DNA of 64,000 nucleotides from Hyperoodon ampullatus (lineage: Eukaryota > Chordata > Mammalia > Artiodactyla > Ziphiidae): the NCBI GenBank assembly GCA_949752795.1, contig OX457058.1:169882223-169946222 (forward strand). Direction: 5' to 3'. The position numbers and the translations under genes were made by a program. Each line of letters begins with the position of its first letter. Within the stretch, counting starts at the first letter, position 1. The notes beneath the pieces were generated by a model. The model saw only the letters and a list, made by a program, of their open reading frames with translations. It had not been told where the DNA came from and did no database searches. This document shows positions 13,201 to 21,215 of the stretch, piece after piece.

Positions 13201-16105
13201 CCCCCGCTCGCCACAACTAGAGAAAGCCTGCCTGCAGCAACGAAGACCCAACGCAGCCACAAATAACTAACTAGATAAATTTATAAAAAAGGAAAAAAGA
13301 GCAAAGTCTCTGTTTCCCCCAGTCCTGTCAAAGTCCTGCGATCAAATCCCGCTAACCTTCAGAGTGATTCTCTAGGAATTCCTCCCCCCGTTGCCGGACC
13401 CCCAGGTTGGGAAACCTGACGTGGGGTTCAGAACCTTCACTCCAGAGGACGGACTTCTGTGGTACAATTGTTCTCCAGTTCGTGAGTCACCCACCCAGCA
13501 GTTATGGGATTTGATTTTATTGTGGTTGCGCCTCTCCTACCATCTCATTGCAGCTTCTCCTTTGTCTTTGGATGTGGGGTATCTTTTTTGGTGAGTTCCA
13601 GTGTCTTCCTGGTGATGACTGTCAGGAAGCAGGGTGACTTCTGATGGGGGAATTAGAGATGCTTCCTGCAGAAAGTGACAAGTAGGCTGAGCCCTGGAGG
13701 ATGGGTGGCTTTCGCTCCAACTGTAGCCTGGGATGGGTATAGGGTGTCTGGAAGAGGGAAAGACCAGAAAAGTCAAATTTATTCCATCGTAAATGAAAAT
13801 AGCATGCTTTTCTTGATTTTTGTTTTTGTTTTTGTTTTTGAGAAAATGATACCAAATGTATTGACTTCACAGAGCAGCATGAAACCTTTTCAAGGCAGGT
13901 GCCCCTCGCCTTCTGGAGCATAACAGAGTTCTAGACTCTCGTCCATCCGCCTCTGCATTCTCAGAAAATCAGACTTCTCGGGAAAAGCAGGAAGAGGCCA
14001 GGCAGGGGCTGCTCTCTTCTCTGATCCCAAATCCAGGGAACCCCTCCCACTGTGGCAGCAGCGGGGGTGCAGGGGGAGGCCAGTGCCATGCACTCATGGG
14101 GCTGCTTTTTGTCTTCAGGCATGGCCTCTGCAGCCGCGGTTGGAGGAGGTGAGTCTCTTTGGGAAGAAACTCAAGCCCCCATCTGACCCTGGCCCAGGGC
14201 CCCTGGGACCACCTGGCCTTGATCAAGCCCAAGATTGCCTTGAGCCCCAGGACATGGGTGGGTAAGGGTGCAGTGGGCAGGGGACAGAGTTGGAACACTC
14301 GAGGTGACAAGAACCTTGCCAAGAAGGAACCGAAGCAAAGCCATTCAAAGCACCCAGGTCCAATCTCAGCTTCTCCCAAGTGCAAACCGTGTGATCCAGG
14401 CAAGTTGTTAATCTGTCTCAACCCATGATTCCTCCCCAGAAAGCAGGGCCAGGGGTAGCTCCAGAGGGTTGTAGGGCATGTGTAAGCTGAGCTGTAGGGA
14501 TTCCTCGTACTGCTTTACAAACCCGCTAGCTTATCCTGTGAGCCCAGAGGTTTCCAGCTGTGCCCCTGGCCAGCATCCTCTAACACGGTGGCCAGAATTC
14601 AAGAAAATGAAAACATTTCTGTCACACCAGCCACAGTCTCAAGTGCTCATTGGCTACATGCGGCCAGCGTGTTGGACAGTGCAGATAGGAATGTTTCCTG
14701 GTTGCAGAAAGTTCTATGACTGCACTCTCTGGAGATGTAGGGGACCCCTGGGGGGACGCCCACAGGCAGCTGCAGGGCAGAAGGCAGAAGCCGCCACCCC
14801 AGCACCTCTTCAGATGAGCAGCTCTGTCCTTATTCTGTGGGCCCTGTGATTGGGGGAAAGACACTATTTTCCCTGCCAAAAGGGGGCGCTTGAAGACCAC
14901 TGCTCCTTTAATTTTATTTCACACAAGGGCAGTTGAGGCACAGGGAGGACAGGTGAGCCTTCCAGGACCACAGCAAAACAGAGGAATGCACATGCCTGGG
15001 ATCCAGCTTCCTGGGGGGGGGGGCGTCCACTCGTGTCCACTTGTACAGCTTTCCTTTGCCTCAGGCCCCATGGTTCTCCCAAGAGCGAAGTGGACCCCTC
15101 ACCTCATCCCCCCAGGAAGGTATCAGGGAGATCTGGGGAGTCTGTCCCCTGGGGCCAACCCTAAAGCTGCTCTCCCCCTACAGCCCTGGCCGTAGGGGCT
15201 GTGCCCGTGGTGCTGGGCGCCATGGGCTTCACCGGGGCAGGAATCGCAGCCTCCTCCCTAGCGGCCAAGATGATGTCAGCGGCCGCCATAGCCAATGGGG
15301 GCGGAGTTGCCGCCGGCAGCCTCGTGGCCACTCTCCAGTCCGTGGGTAAGTGTCCGGGCGGGAGGAAGGGGGAAGGGTGTGACACACCTGCACAGGATTC
15401 AGGCCAGAGGCTAAGCCGGAGGGAGGGCCTGTCTGCTTCCTCCAGCTTCGTGGGCATCAGTGTCCCTGGTCCTTTGTGTCTCCCTCACTGTCCCCTCTTC
15501 TGGCTGGGGGTGGGTTTGGGGGCACTGGGGGCGTGCAGCACAGCAGGTACGCATTCCCCATCAGCCGTACTAAACCTGCCTAGGGCCCTCGCCTCACTGG
15601 GCCCAGCCTCGTGCTGGGGAGGGAGAGGCAGAGACCCTGTGCCATTTCTCAGAGGATCTGTCCTGTCGCTGGTGGAGTCCCCACCAGAGTGCGTGTCTCC
15701 TCTTCGGGCAGCCATGGGCAGCAGCCCCTCCCCAAAGCAGACCTTCTGGGGTTTCAGGAAGTAGAGGAGGGAACAGCACTGGGATGCCTGGGTCTTGGGC
15801 TTCCTGTGGGTCCTGGGTTCTCTGGCCTCCACAGTCTTGCCGGGAGCTGCCGGGGTTGCCTGTCCCCTTGTGCTCTAATCCCCTCCTCTCTCCCAGGGGC
15901 AGCTGGACTTTCCATGTCATCCAACATCCTCGTGGGCTCGGCTGGGTCAGCTCTTGGGGCCTGGCTGTGGGGTAGCAAAAAGAAAGCCCCTTCCTCTCCT
16001 CCACCAGAATCCAGTACTGGAGCAGAGAGGGGCTCCCGTGCTGGAGATGACCCTCCAGGGCCTCGGGATGTCAGTCCCCCAAATGACAAGTCCTCTGCGT
16101 CCTAA
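4005..16105 (+). CDS. ISG12/IFI27 family gene, unit 1 (IFI27L2-like), multi-exon
   Basis: Gene-level entry. Proposed coding exons are 4005-4077, 4477-4626, 14119-14148, 15184-15345 and 15897-16105; every junction has AG/GT ends and phase 1, so the reading frame stays open. The full chain gives 207 aa. A start at the ATG at 14121 gives 132 aa, close to the 130-aa human IFI27L2. The last three exons carry the Ifi-6-16 (ISG12) domain: an Ala-rich leader, a Gly/Ala/Ser hydrophobic core with [10 protein letters not shown] and [18 protein letters not shown], a second hydrophobic stretch [12 protein letters not shown], then a Lys/Pro/Ser-rich polar tail. The family is interferon-induced and sits in mitochondrial, ER or nuclear membranes. 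The position matches human IFI27L1, but the sequence resembles IFI27L2 more. The three-exon body is well supported; joining of the two 5' exons is inference from phase and splice sites alone. Confidence 0.75.
4477..4626 (+). CDS. Candidate 5' exon 2 of unit 1 (acidic, Pro/Gly-rich)
   Basis: Preceded by a strong polypyrimidine tract (run of T then TTCCAG) and followed by GTAACT. The exon is 150 nt, phase 1 to phase 1. It encodes about 50 residues beginning [15 protein letters not shown], with repeated PPQGP and ending SNFYHKAG. The composition is typical of a disordered region. If spliced to 14119 it would put a 75-residue hydrophilic head in front of an otherwise normal ISG12 protein. No known ISG12 member that I can recall has this head, so its status is uncertain. 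Confidence 0.4.
5105..5685 (-). mobile_element. Old L1 3' fragment
   Basis: Inverted L1 3'-end text such as AATGATATTCTATTGTGTG and GGGATTGCTGGATCATATGG. Diverged, with no intact reading frame. Confidence 0.8.
5690..5936 (+). mobile_element. MaLR-type LTR fragment
   Basis: CTGATCTCCAGAACTGTGAG and the TGGTAATTAGTTACAGCAGC end are typical of MLT1-like LTR 3' ends. Confidence 0.6.
5937..6445 (+). mobile_element. Tigger1-like DNA transposon remnant
   Basis: Contains GCAGATACTGCGTTTTTTAC, TAGACTACAGTATAGTATAA and CAGTATCTCCGAGGTGT, all Tigger1-type end sequences. A SINE is inserted at 6129-6335. Confidence 0.75.
6129..6335 (-). mobile_element. CHR-type SINE
   Basis: Full inverted copy; the direct repeat AAACATAACTTTT lies at 6117-6129 and 6337-6349. 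Inserted in the Tigger remnant. Confidence 0.93.
6588..6785. mobile_element. hAT-type MITE remnant
   Basis: GTCCAATAGAGCTTTCTG, TAGCCACTAGCCACATGTGA and the mirrored GGCTAGTGGTTCCTATAG are typical of a mammalian hAT-Charlie non-autonomous element with inverted ends. The exact family name is not certain. Confidence 0.6.
7010..7228 (+). other. Recurring GC-rich segment, copy 1 (possible old exon)
   Basis: The stretch around GAGATGGCTGAGCTTACTCC followed by a Pro/Ser-rich open region resembles segments at 20131-20310 and 25195-25400. All three are open in the same frame at the shared part ([24 protein letters not shown]). The third copy has a good acceptor (CTATCCAG) just before it. It may be an exon or regulatory block of the duplicated ISG12 unit; I cannot assign a function. 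Confidence 0.3.
7254..7471 (-). mobile_element. CHR-type SINE in the L1 poly(A) tail
   Basis: Complete inverted SINE bounded on both sides by T runs belonging to the L1 tail, which offered A-rich target DNA. Confidence 0.9.
12939..13297 (+). mobile_element. CHR-type SINE, long form, in the L1 5' UTR
   Basis: GGGACTTCGCTGGTGGCGC start, A-rich end, and direct repeats AGAGTGAAGTCTCTG / AGAGCAAAGTCTCTG around it. Confidence 0.88.
14119..14148 (+). CDS. Unit 1 short Ala-rich exon (conventional start exon)
   Basis: A 30-nt exon between TCTTCAG and GTGAGT, encoding [10 protein letters not shown]. Its size, phases and Ala/Gly content match the 30-nt second exon of IFI27L2 on the minus strand (RAAAAAIGG). 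The internal ATG at 14121 has G at +4 and could be the start of a 132-aa protein without the upstream exons. Confidence 0.8.
14325..14430 (+). repeat. MIR fragment in the unit 1 intron
   Basis: Text such as TGTGATCCAGGCAAGTTGTT fits the MIR core. A MIR lies at the same relative place after the lost exon of unit 2 (17430-17600), so the insertion predates the unit duplication. Confidence 0.6.
15184..15345 (+). CDS. Unit 1 ISG12 core exon
   Basis: 162 nt, between CTACAG and GTAAGT, phase 1 on both sides. It encodes the family core [20 protein letters not shown] followed by [20 protein letters not shown] and ending LVATLQSVG. The Gly-xxx-Gly and Ala-rich pattern is that of a glycine-zipper-like membrane segment. 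It differs from the IFI27L2 core exon in this window at only six nucleotides and two residues (Met/Val after LGA, Ile/Met before ANGG). Confidence 0.93.
15897..16105 (+). CDS. Unit 1 last exon with polar C-terminal tail
   Basis: Follows CTCTCTCCCAG and ends at TAA 16103-16105. It encodes [20 protein letters not shown], then [14 protein letters not shown] and a Pro/Ser/Asp-rich tail ending SAS. Compared with IFI27L2 the stop falls earlier: bases just after the stop (AAGAAGCATAGGAAATAAAG) still align with the IFI27L2 codons for EKHEK and its poly(A) signal, so part of the ancestral C-terminus is now 3' UTR. Confidence 0.9.
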
Positions 16106-16127
16106 AATTCTTCAAAGAAGCATAGGA

Positions 16128-16133
16128 AATAAA
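16128..16133 (+). terminator. Poly(A) signal of unit 1
   Basis: AATAAA 23 bases after the unit 1 stop codon, at the position homologous to the poly(A) signal of IFI27L2. Confidence 0.8.
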
Positions 16134-16269
16134 GACGAGATGCTGTGACCTTCACGAGTGTCCGCACTGCATTCCTGTTTAACAGGCAGGGCGCAGCGCA
16201 TCTGCAGAGCCGTGGCTTCAGGTTGGGTGGTAGCAGGAAGTCTGTAAGAATGGGCACTGTTGTCTGCGA

Positions 16270-16400
16270 CGGGAAGCCAGGTCTGTTGCAGTCCTGCCAC
16301 CCAGCTGTGATCCTGGGAAGCTCATGTCTCCGCTTTGAGCCTCAGTTTGCTGCTTTTTGGATGGGATCGTGGATCACATGTCTTCAAAGGTGTCAGCCAG
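16270..16400 (+). repeat. MIR fragment downstream of unit 1
   Basis: AGCTGTGATCCTGGGAAGCT and GAGCCTCAGTTTGCTG resemble the MIR core and 3' part. Confidence 0.5.
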
Positions 16401-17429
16401 AGCAGCATTATAGGATGGCTTGGCCCTGGGGTCAGTTTGAGCCATTGACCCTCAGTTATGAAACACTTTAACCTCAGGGGTTATTGACCCCTCCCCTCCC
16501 CACCCAAGACTCTGGGTCTGACTGTATCATGAGTCTAGGAACTCAGCGACACTGTCTGCCTGGCCTGGTGGCCTTTGGAGCTCTTCAGGTAGGTAGAGAA
16601 CTTGCATTTCTCCAGAGAGCTCTGTCCCGGTTGGTGTAGAGCTCAGGGTCCTTAGGCTCCAAGGGAGACTGGCCAGAACCTGCAAGGACACACAGGCCTC
16701 CCTCCCCTGGTGGGGCTCCCAAGAGGCTTGTCAATGCAGAACACTCATCTATCTCCTAAGGCCCACTGGCTGCCTGGCCCTGCATCAGGTGGCAGGCATT
16801 CTATGTGTGTTGACCTGGCCTCTGCCACCTGCCTGCCTGCCCATGCAGATAACCCATACCCAGCTTCTGGCAGCCCTGCTTCCACTTTAGACTTGAGTCT
16901 CAGATCTCGTCCTATGGGCTCCAGGACCCCGGCCCGGGTCCCCCCTCTGGCCTTCACCCCCGTCTTCCTTCACTGCCCCTCCTCCACCAGGCTCTGTCCC
17001 CCGGATGCTGCCCCAGCTCACTCATACAGCTCCCGGCTACCCTCCAGGGCTCCCAGAACACAGACAAGCTCAAGAGCCACAGGTCAGTTCTACATCTTCA
17101 GAAAGTCTGCTCCTTTGGGTAAGACAGGCAGGGGTGGGCAGGGCCGGCTCCTTCCTGACGCCCCCACCCTCGGCGGGCCGGGGGGCTCAGCGAGTGGAGG
17201 GGAGACCCGTGTGCATCCACTGGAAGAACTGTCTCATGTTTCTCATCTGGGTGGCTGCAGGCAGAGAAGCTGGGTCTTGGGAGGGAAGTGACTTAAGCCC
17301 CCAACTGGGCTCTGGGACTCTGGAAGCCATGAGCCTAGTCCGTGCCCGGGTGACCCTCAAGCCGTGAGCCTGGGTAGGGGCGAGATGGGCAGGGGGAAGA
17401 GACAAGCAGGAGGAACCGAATCAGAGCCA

Positions 17430-17600
17430 TTCAAGCCCACGCTTTGGAAGCAGCCGGACCTGGGTCGAGTCCCGCGTTGCCAAGCCAAGCTTTGTGATCT
17501 CGGATGAATCTCTCACCCTCTCTGTGCCAGTATTTCCTCATCGTAAAATGGGGATAGTAATCTCATCCTTCTCGTTGAGTTAGTGAGGAGAGTGCATGAG
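17430..17600 (+). repeat. MIR fragment in unit 2
   Basis: GACCTGGGTCGAGTCCCG and CTCATCGTAAAATGGGGATA match MIR. Positionally equivalent to the unit 1 intron MIR. Confidence 0.7.
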
Positions 17601-17967
17601 AACAGGAACCCAGAACAACCTGACCGTGGTATAGGCCTTCAAAACGTAATTCGCTCTGATTTCCTAATTCTGGCACATTTTAAATTTCTCCATGGAGACC
17701 TAAGGGGGTTCTAGAAATCTGTGTTTCAGGAGGAGGGAAGCAGCCCACCTCGGGAAGTAGAATCTCCCTCCAGCCCCCTCCCCACCTTCCCCTCACACAG
17801 GTCCTTCTGTAGCCCCAGTACCATATCTTGGACCCTTTCCAGGCCTGCATCTTCCACAAGCTCAGAGCAGCCTCTCTACCCCTTGGAGCCCCTTGAGATT
17901 TTAAGGGCAGTGGGTGTGACCCCAGTTCTGGTGTCCTCATCTCCCTATCAAAGCTCCACTGTTTCAG

Positions 17968-19224
17968 CAGTTTGGGTGCCGGTCAATTTCTGTGCCATAG
18001 CATTTACGAGCGCTGTCCTCTTAGCCTCTAACCTGGCTTCCAAGATACTGTCTGCAGGGAGCCTGGTCAAAGTGGGCGGGGCAGCCTCTGGAGGTGTCTT
18101 GGCAGGACTTCCTTGGCTGAGTGTTCCTGGCAGGGACTGGTGGGAGGTGGAGTGGGGGCTAGGGAGGGCACAGGGTCCTGCCCAAGGACCCATGGGAGGA
18201 GACAATAGCATCACCTTCAGTCTCTCTCCCTTCCCTGTCCTTCCCCTTGGGTGTCCGCCCTGGCTTTCTCTCTGAGAGGGGTCAGAGGGAGGCAGGTTCC
18301 TGGGCACAGGGGATCTGGGCCCCCTGCCCTCTCCCGCCTAGAGAGGGGGGACCCTTAGGGACCCTGCAGCTGAGGCCCACTCTCTGGCTCTCACTTCCCC
18401 AGGATTCACCACCAGAACTGTCCTCCTTTAGGTTTTTACCTAAGCGTCCAACCAGCCTTTCGTAAGTCTGTCCTGATGGATCTCAGATCCAGAGCGTTGA
18501 TTTGAACAACATTCTTCGATTCGGGCCCATTTTCTTCAATTAGTTCTTGAAAGCCCCCTTTCTGGCTTTATTTATTTATTCTCGCTGTTTATGTTCCCTT
18601 TTGCCTGCAATTCCCCCCTCTCATATGAGAAAGTCAGCCTTTCTAACATGTTGAACGTGTATCTGTTTTTCGTATATGCTTCTGTAAAATGGGTGTTGCT
18701 TTTTGCTTGGATGTGTTTTAATTTACATACAGAAGAGTGTACTGTATATCTCATTTTATTTCTTTTATTCCACACTGAGAGCTATGTTTCTGAGATCCCT
18801 CAGGGTCGATAGGTGAGCTTCTAATCCTTGCTTTCAATCGCTGCAAAGTGCTCCAGTGTGCATCCGGCACCATTCAACTTTCTGCCCCTAGGGTGGACCC
18901 CCGGGGTCCTCCCACCTCTGCCAACAGAAACTGTACAGGATGAAATTGGCTGGGGACTGGGGGCAGTGACACAGCCTCCAACCACTGCCCAACCTCTGAC
19001 CTCTGACTCCTGTGCATCACCCTGTGTTCTTAGGGCTCACCCTGTCATCCAACGCTGCCCTGGCTGGGGCCAAATCTACCCTGGGATCCTTGCTGGGGAC
19101 ACTGAATGGCTCCTACCTGCTAGGATGTCCTGCTGCGGCCCTGACTGCTTTCCCACTAGGAGATAACTGGCCCTGGGTGATAGATAACCTTCCTTGGACG
19201 CCTACCCAGCACGTGGGAGTATGA
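17968..19224 (+). pseudogene. Unit 2: diverged ISG12 copy, probably decayed
   Basis: Two exon-like blocks match the ISG12 core exon (17968-18120) and last exon (19034-19224). The core aligns without gaps over 48 residues to unit 1 (VPVNFCAIAFTSAVLLASNL against [31 protein letters not shown] against [11 protein letters not shown]) but most glycines of the zipper are replaced. The acceptor TTTCAG is kept. The aligned donor reads A|GTGTTC instead of G|GTAAGT and looks weak. The last block begins GLTLSSNAALAG, lacks the two-Ala insertion seen in unit 1, and runs on to a 63-codon end with an unrelated hydrophobic tail. No Ala-rich start exon survives; the homologous place near 17255 is scrambled. 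No frameshift or internal stop is seen in either block, so a rapidly diverging coding gene with a different 5' end is not excluded. Confidence 0.65.
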
Positions 19225-19792
19225 CAAGAAAGTTAAGACCTGGGCCACAACTGGCAGTCTTCCTCATGGTCAGAAATATGAGGACTCCTCAGCTTATGAG
19301 AAACAATTCATAAGATGAAAAGAATCGGAACAGCTGAATTTGATCAAACGCTGTGATATCCTAGTCACTAAGCTTAGCACTTGACATTTATCAATTCATT
19401 TAATTCTCATAACAACCCCAGAGAAAGATGATATTGCCCCTTATTAACAAATGAAGGGAGGATTGTCCAAGGGCCCTGGGCTGGGAGGTGAGGTGAGGCG
19501 GGTAGCTGCTCCGGAGCCTGCGACAGGAAGTAGAACAGAAATGCAGGCGCTGGGGCCTGGGAGGAAGGCTCAGGGCAGGGCAGGTTCTCAACAGCCCAGA
19601 AGGGCCAGGCTCCTCCACACGGAGATGTCCACTGGGGGAGCCCTGCGGCAGGCCATCAGACAGCACCCTTTCCCCTGGGCCGTCTGTGTGTTGGGGCCCA
19701 GGTGCGCCAAGCTGCCGGCCAGCCTGGCATCATCTGTCCTCCCAAACGATAACACTGAGCCTCAAATACCCTTTAACTGGGATCTTTTTCTT

Positions 19793-20001
19793 TTCTTTTT
19801 TTTTTTTTTGCAGTACACGGGCCTCTCACTGTTGTGGTCTCTCCCGTTGCGGAGCACGGGCTCCGGACACGCAGGCTCAGCGGCCATGGCTCACGGGCCC
19901 AGCCGCTCCGCAGCATGTGGGATCTTCCCGGACCAGGGCACGAATCCGTGTCCCCTGCATCGGCAGGTGGACTCTCAACCACTGCGCCACCAGGGAAGCC
20001 C
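19793..20001 (-). mobile_element. CHR-type SINE
   Basis: Inverted copy with flanking TAACTGGGATCTT / TAACTGGGCTCTT. Lies between units 2 and 3. Confidence 0.92.
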
Positions 20002-20130
20002 TAACTGGGCTCTTGATTCATGAATCTCTGGTTCCATACCCCAACCAGGTGGCCCACTGGTCACTTAGGGTTTAGCTTTCATACTCCTTAATCTCCTTAC
20101 ATCCTTCACTGCCACCCCAAAGCTCTCTTC

Positions 20131-20310
20131 TTGGGGAGCTGGCTGAGCTCACTCCTGCATACCTTGCTAGTTTTAGAACTCCTGGTCCCCACTGGCCCCA
20201 AAGATTGCACTCCTGGCTGCTATGGCTGCTGCAGACCAAGACCTCTGCCAGGGACTAGTTCCAGGGACTCTCAGTGTTGGGGAGCCAGGCAACTGTGGTC
20301 CAGTGTTGTG
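20131..20310 (+). other. Recurring GC-rich segment, copy 2
   Basis: Aligns with the 7010 segment (GAGCTGGCTGAGCTCACTCC, then AGAACTCCTGGTCCC). It lies about 1 kb before the unit 3 start exon, as copy 1 lies upstream of the unit 1 body. Confidence 0.3.
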
Positions 20311-20491
20311 AGTGGGTCCAGCCACAGGGGATCAAGGATGGTTCTGATTGGGAGGGTCAGGATCAGCTTTCCAGAGGAAGGGGCAACAGGTGGGGCCTTG
20401 GAGAATCAGGAGCATTCAATGCGTTCCAGCACTGTTCTCAAGCAGCCTTCAAGCCTTCAGCAGTGCTTGCCCTGATTTCAGCCGGGTCCTG

Positions 20492-20570
20492 CAAAATGAA
20501 ACACACCTGTCCACAAGGATTTACTGCTGTCGGAAGAGGTTTCTCTGGACGAAAGGAGAAGGTTATATAA
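20492..20570 (+). promoter_or_regulatory. Candidate unit 3 promoter: ISRE-like site and TATA box
   Basis: CAAAATGAAAC at 20492-20502 differs by one base from the ISRE core GAAANNGAAAC. About 60 bases downstream is TATATAA at 20564-20570. The arrangement fits an interferon-inducible promoter about 600 bases before the unit 3 start exon. A single near-match of this length can occur by chance. Confidence 0.3.
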
Positions 20571-21166
20571 CACCCACCCCACCCAGACACACACTCATAA
20601 AACACCAACCCTATTTCAGATGAACTAACATCCTGGCTCAGAGGGCGTGACACTCACTTCCTTCCCCTCTTCCTGCCCCCGTCAAACCACCGTGCCCTAA
20701 TTTACTTTGCCAAGAGTCCCGCATTCCCTGTGAAGGGGGTTGCAGCCGCACACCTTCCTTCCCAAATCTGTAAGGTTTTGTCTGTTTTTGTTTTGACCAA
20801 ACCTGGCTTGGAAGGCAGAGAGAAAAAAGAACTTCTGTGCTTCCCACAAACAACCCCCAAGCAACCAGTCCGCAGACATTAAAAAGGCACGCAACAAAAC
20901 CCCTGTCTGATGGTTGGATTTTTCTGGAACAAGGCCCTCAAACCCCGTCTCCAGATTACTCTAGGCCAAGGCATGCAGGTCCACTCAGGACAGGTCACCC
21001 GCCTCCCCAGCAGCCCTTGCCAAGCTCAGGGCTGTGGGTCACCTTCTCAGGAAGAAGCAGGCAGGGGTCCTTCCTTCCTGTGTCTCCCAGCCTGGGGCAG
21101 CCACCCCCATAGGCATGCTGTGGGCTCAGGGAGTGGAGGGGCAGCCAGTGTGGATCCACTCACAGA

Positions 21167-21215
21167 ATGTTCTTTTGGTTTCCGGCCAAGGCTGATGCAG
21201 CTGTGGCTGGAGGAG
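21167..21215 (+). CDS. Unit 3 start exon
   Basis: Open from ATG 21167 to the donor GTAAGT at 21216. Encodes [16 protein letters not shown] plus one base. The AVAGG end matches the AAVGG/AIGG end of the unit 1 and IFI27L2 short exons. The start choice is inference. Confidence 0.55.

Larger units (their letters stand above)
7248..13623 (-). mobile_element. Full-length LINE-1, antisense in the unit 1 intron, coding-dead
   Basis: Flanked by a perfect 19-bp target-site duplication AGGAAGCAGGGTGACTTCT (7229-7247 and 13624-13642). The order on the minus strand is: 5' UTR (about 13620-12450), ORF1 with coiled-coil and RRM parts (about 12430-11500), ORF2 endonuclease starting [20 protein letters not shown] at 11478, reverse transcriptase near 9880-9160 with the catalytic motif FSDDMTLY in place of the usual FADDM, C-terminal region to about 7709, 3' UTR and poly(A). 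Both ORFs are broken by stops and frameshifts, so it cannot retrotranspose. It holds two later SINEs, at 7254-7471 and 12939-13297. Confidence 0.93.

Noticed and set aside
15201..15764. Long open frame extending the unit 1 core exon
   Set aside because: It reads past the GTAAGT donor at 15346 into intron; the family exon ends there in all copies.
18111..18125. Complete destruction of the unit 2 splice donor
   Set aside because: An ungapped codon alignment leaves a GT at 18121-18122, so I describe it as weak rather than absent.
17721..18275. 184-codon frame containing the unit 2 core
   Set aside because: Only the 17968-18120 part has homology; the rest is intron-like flank.
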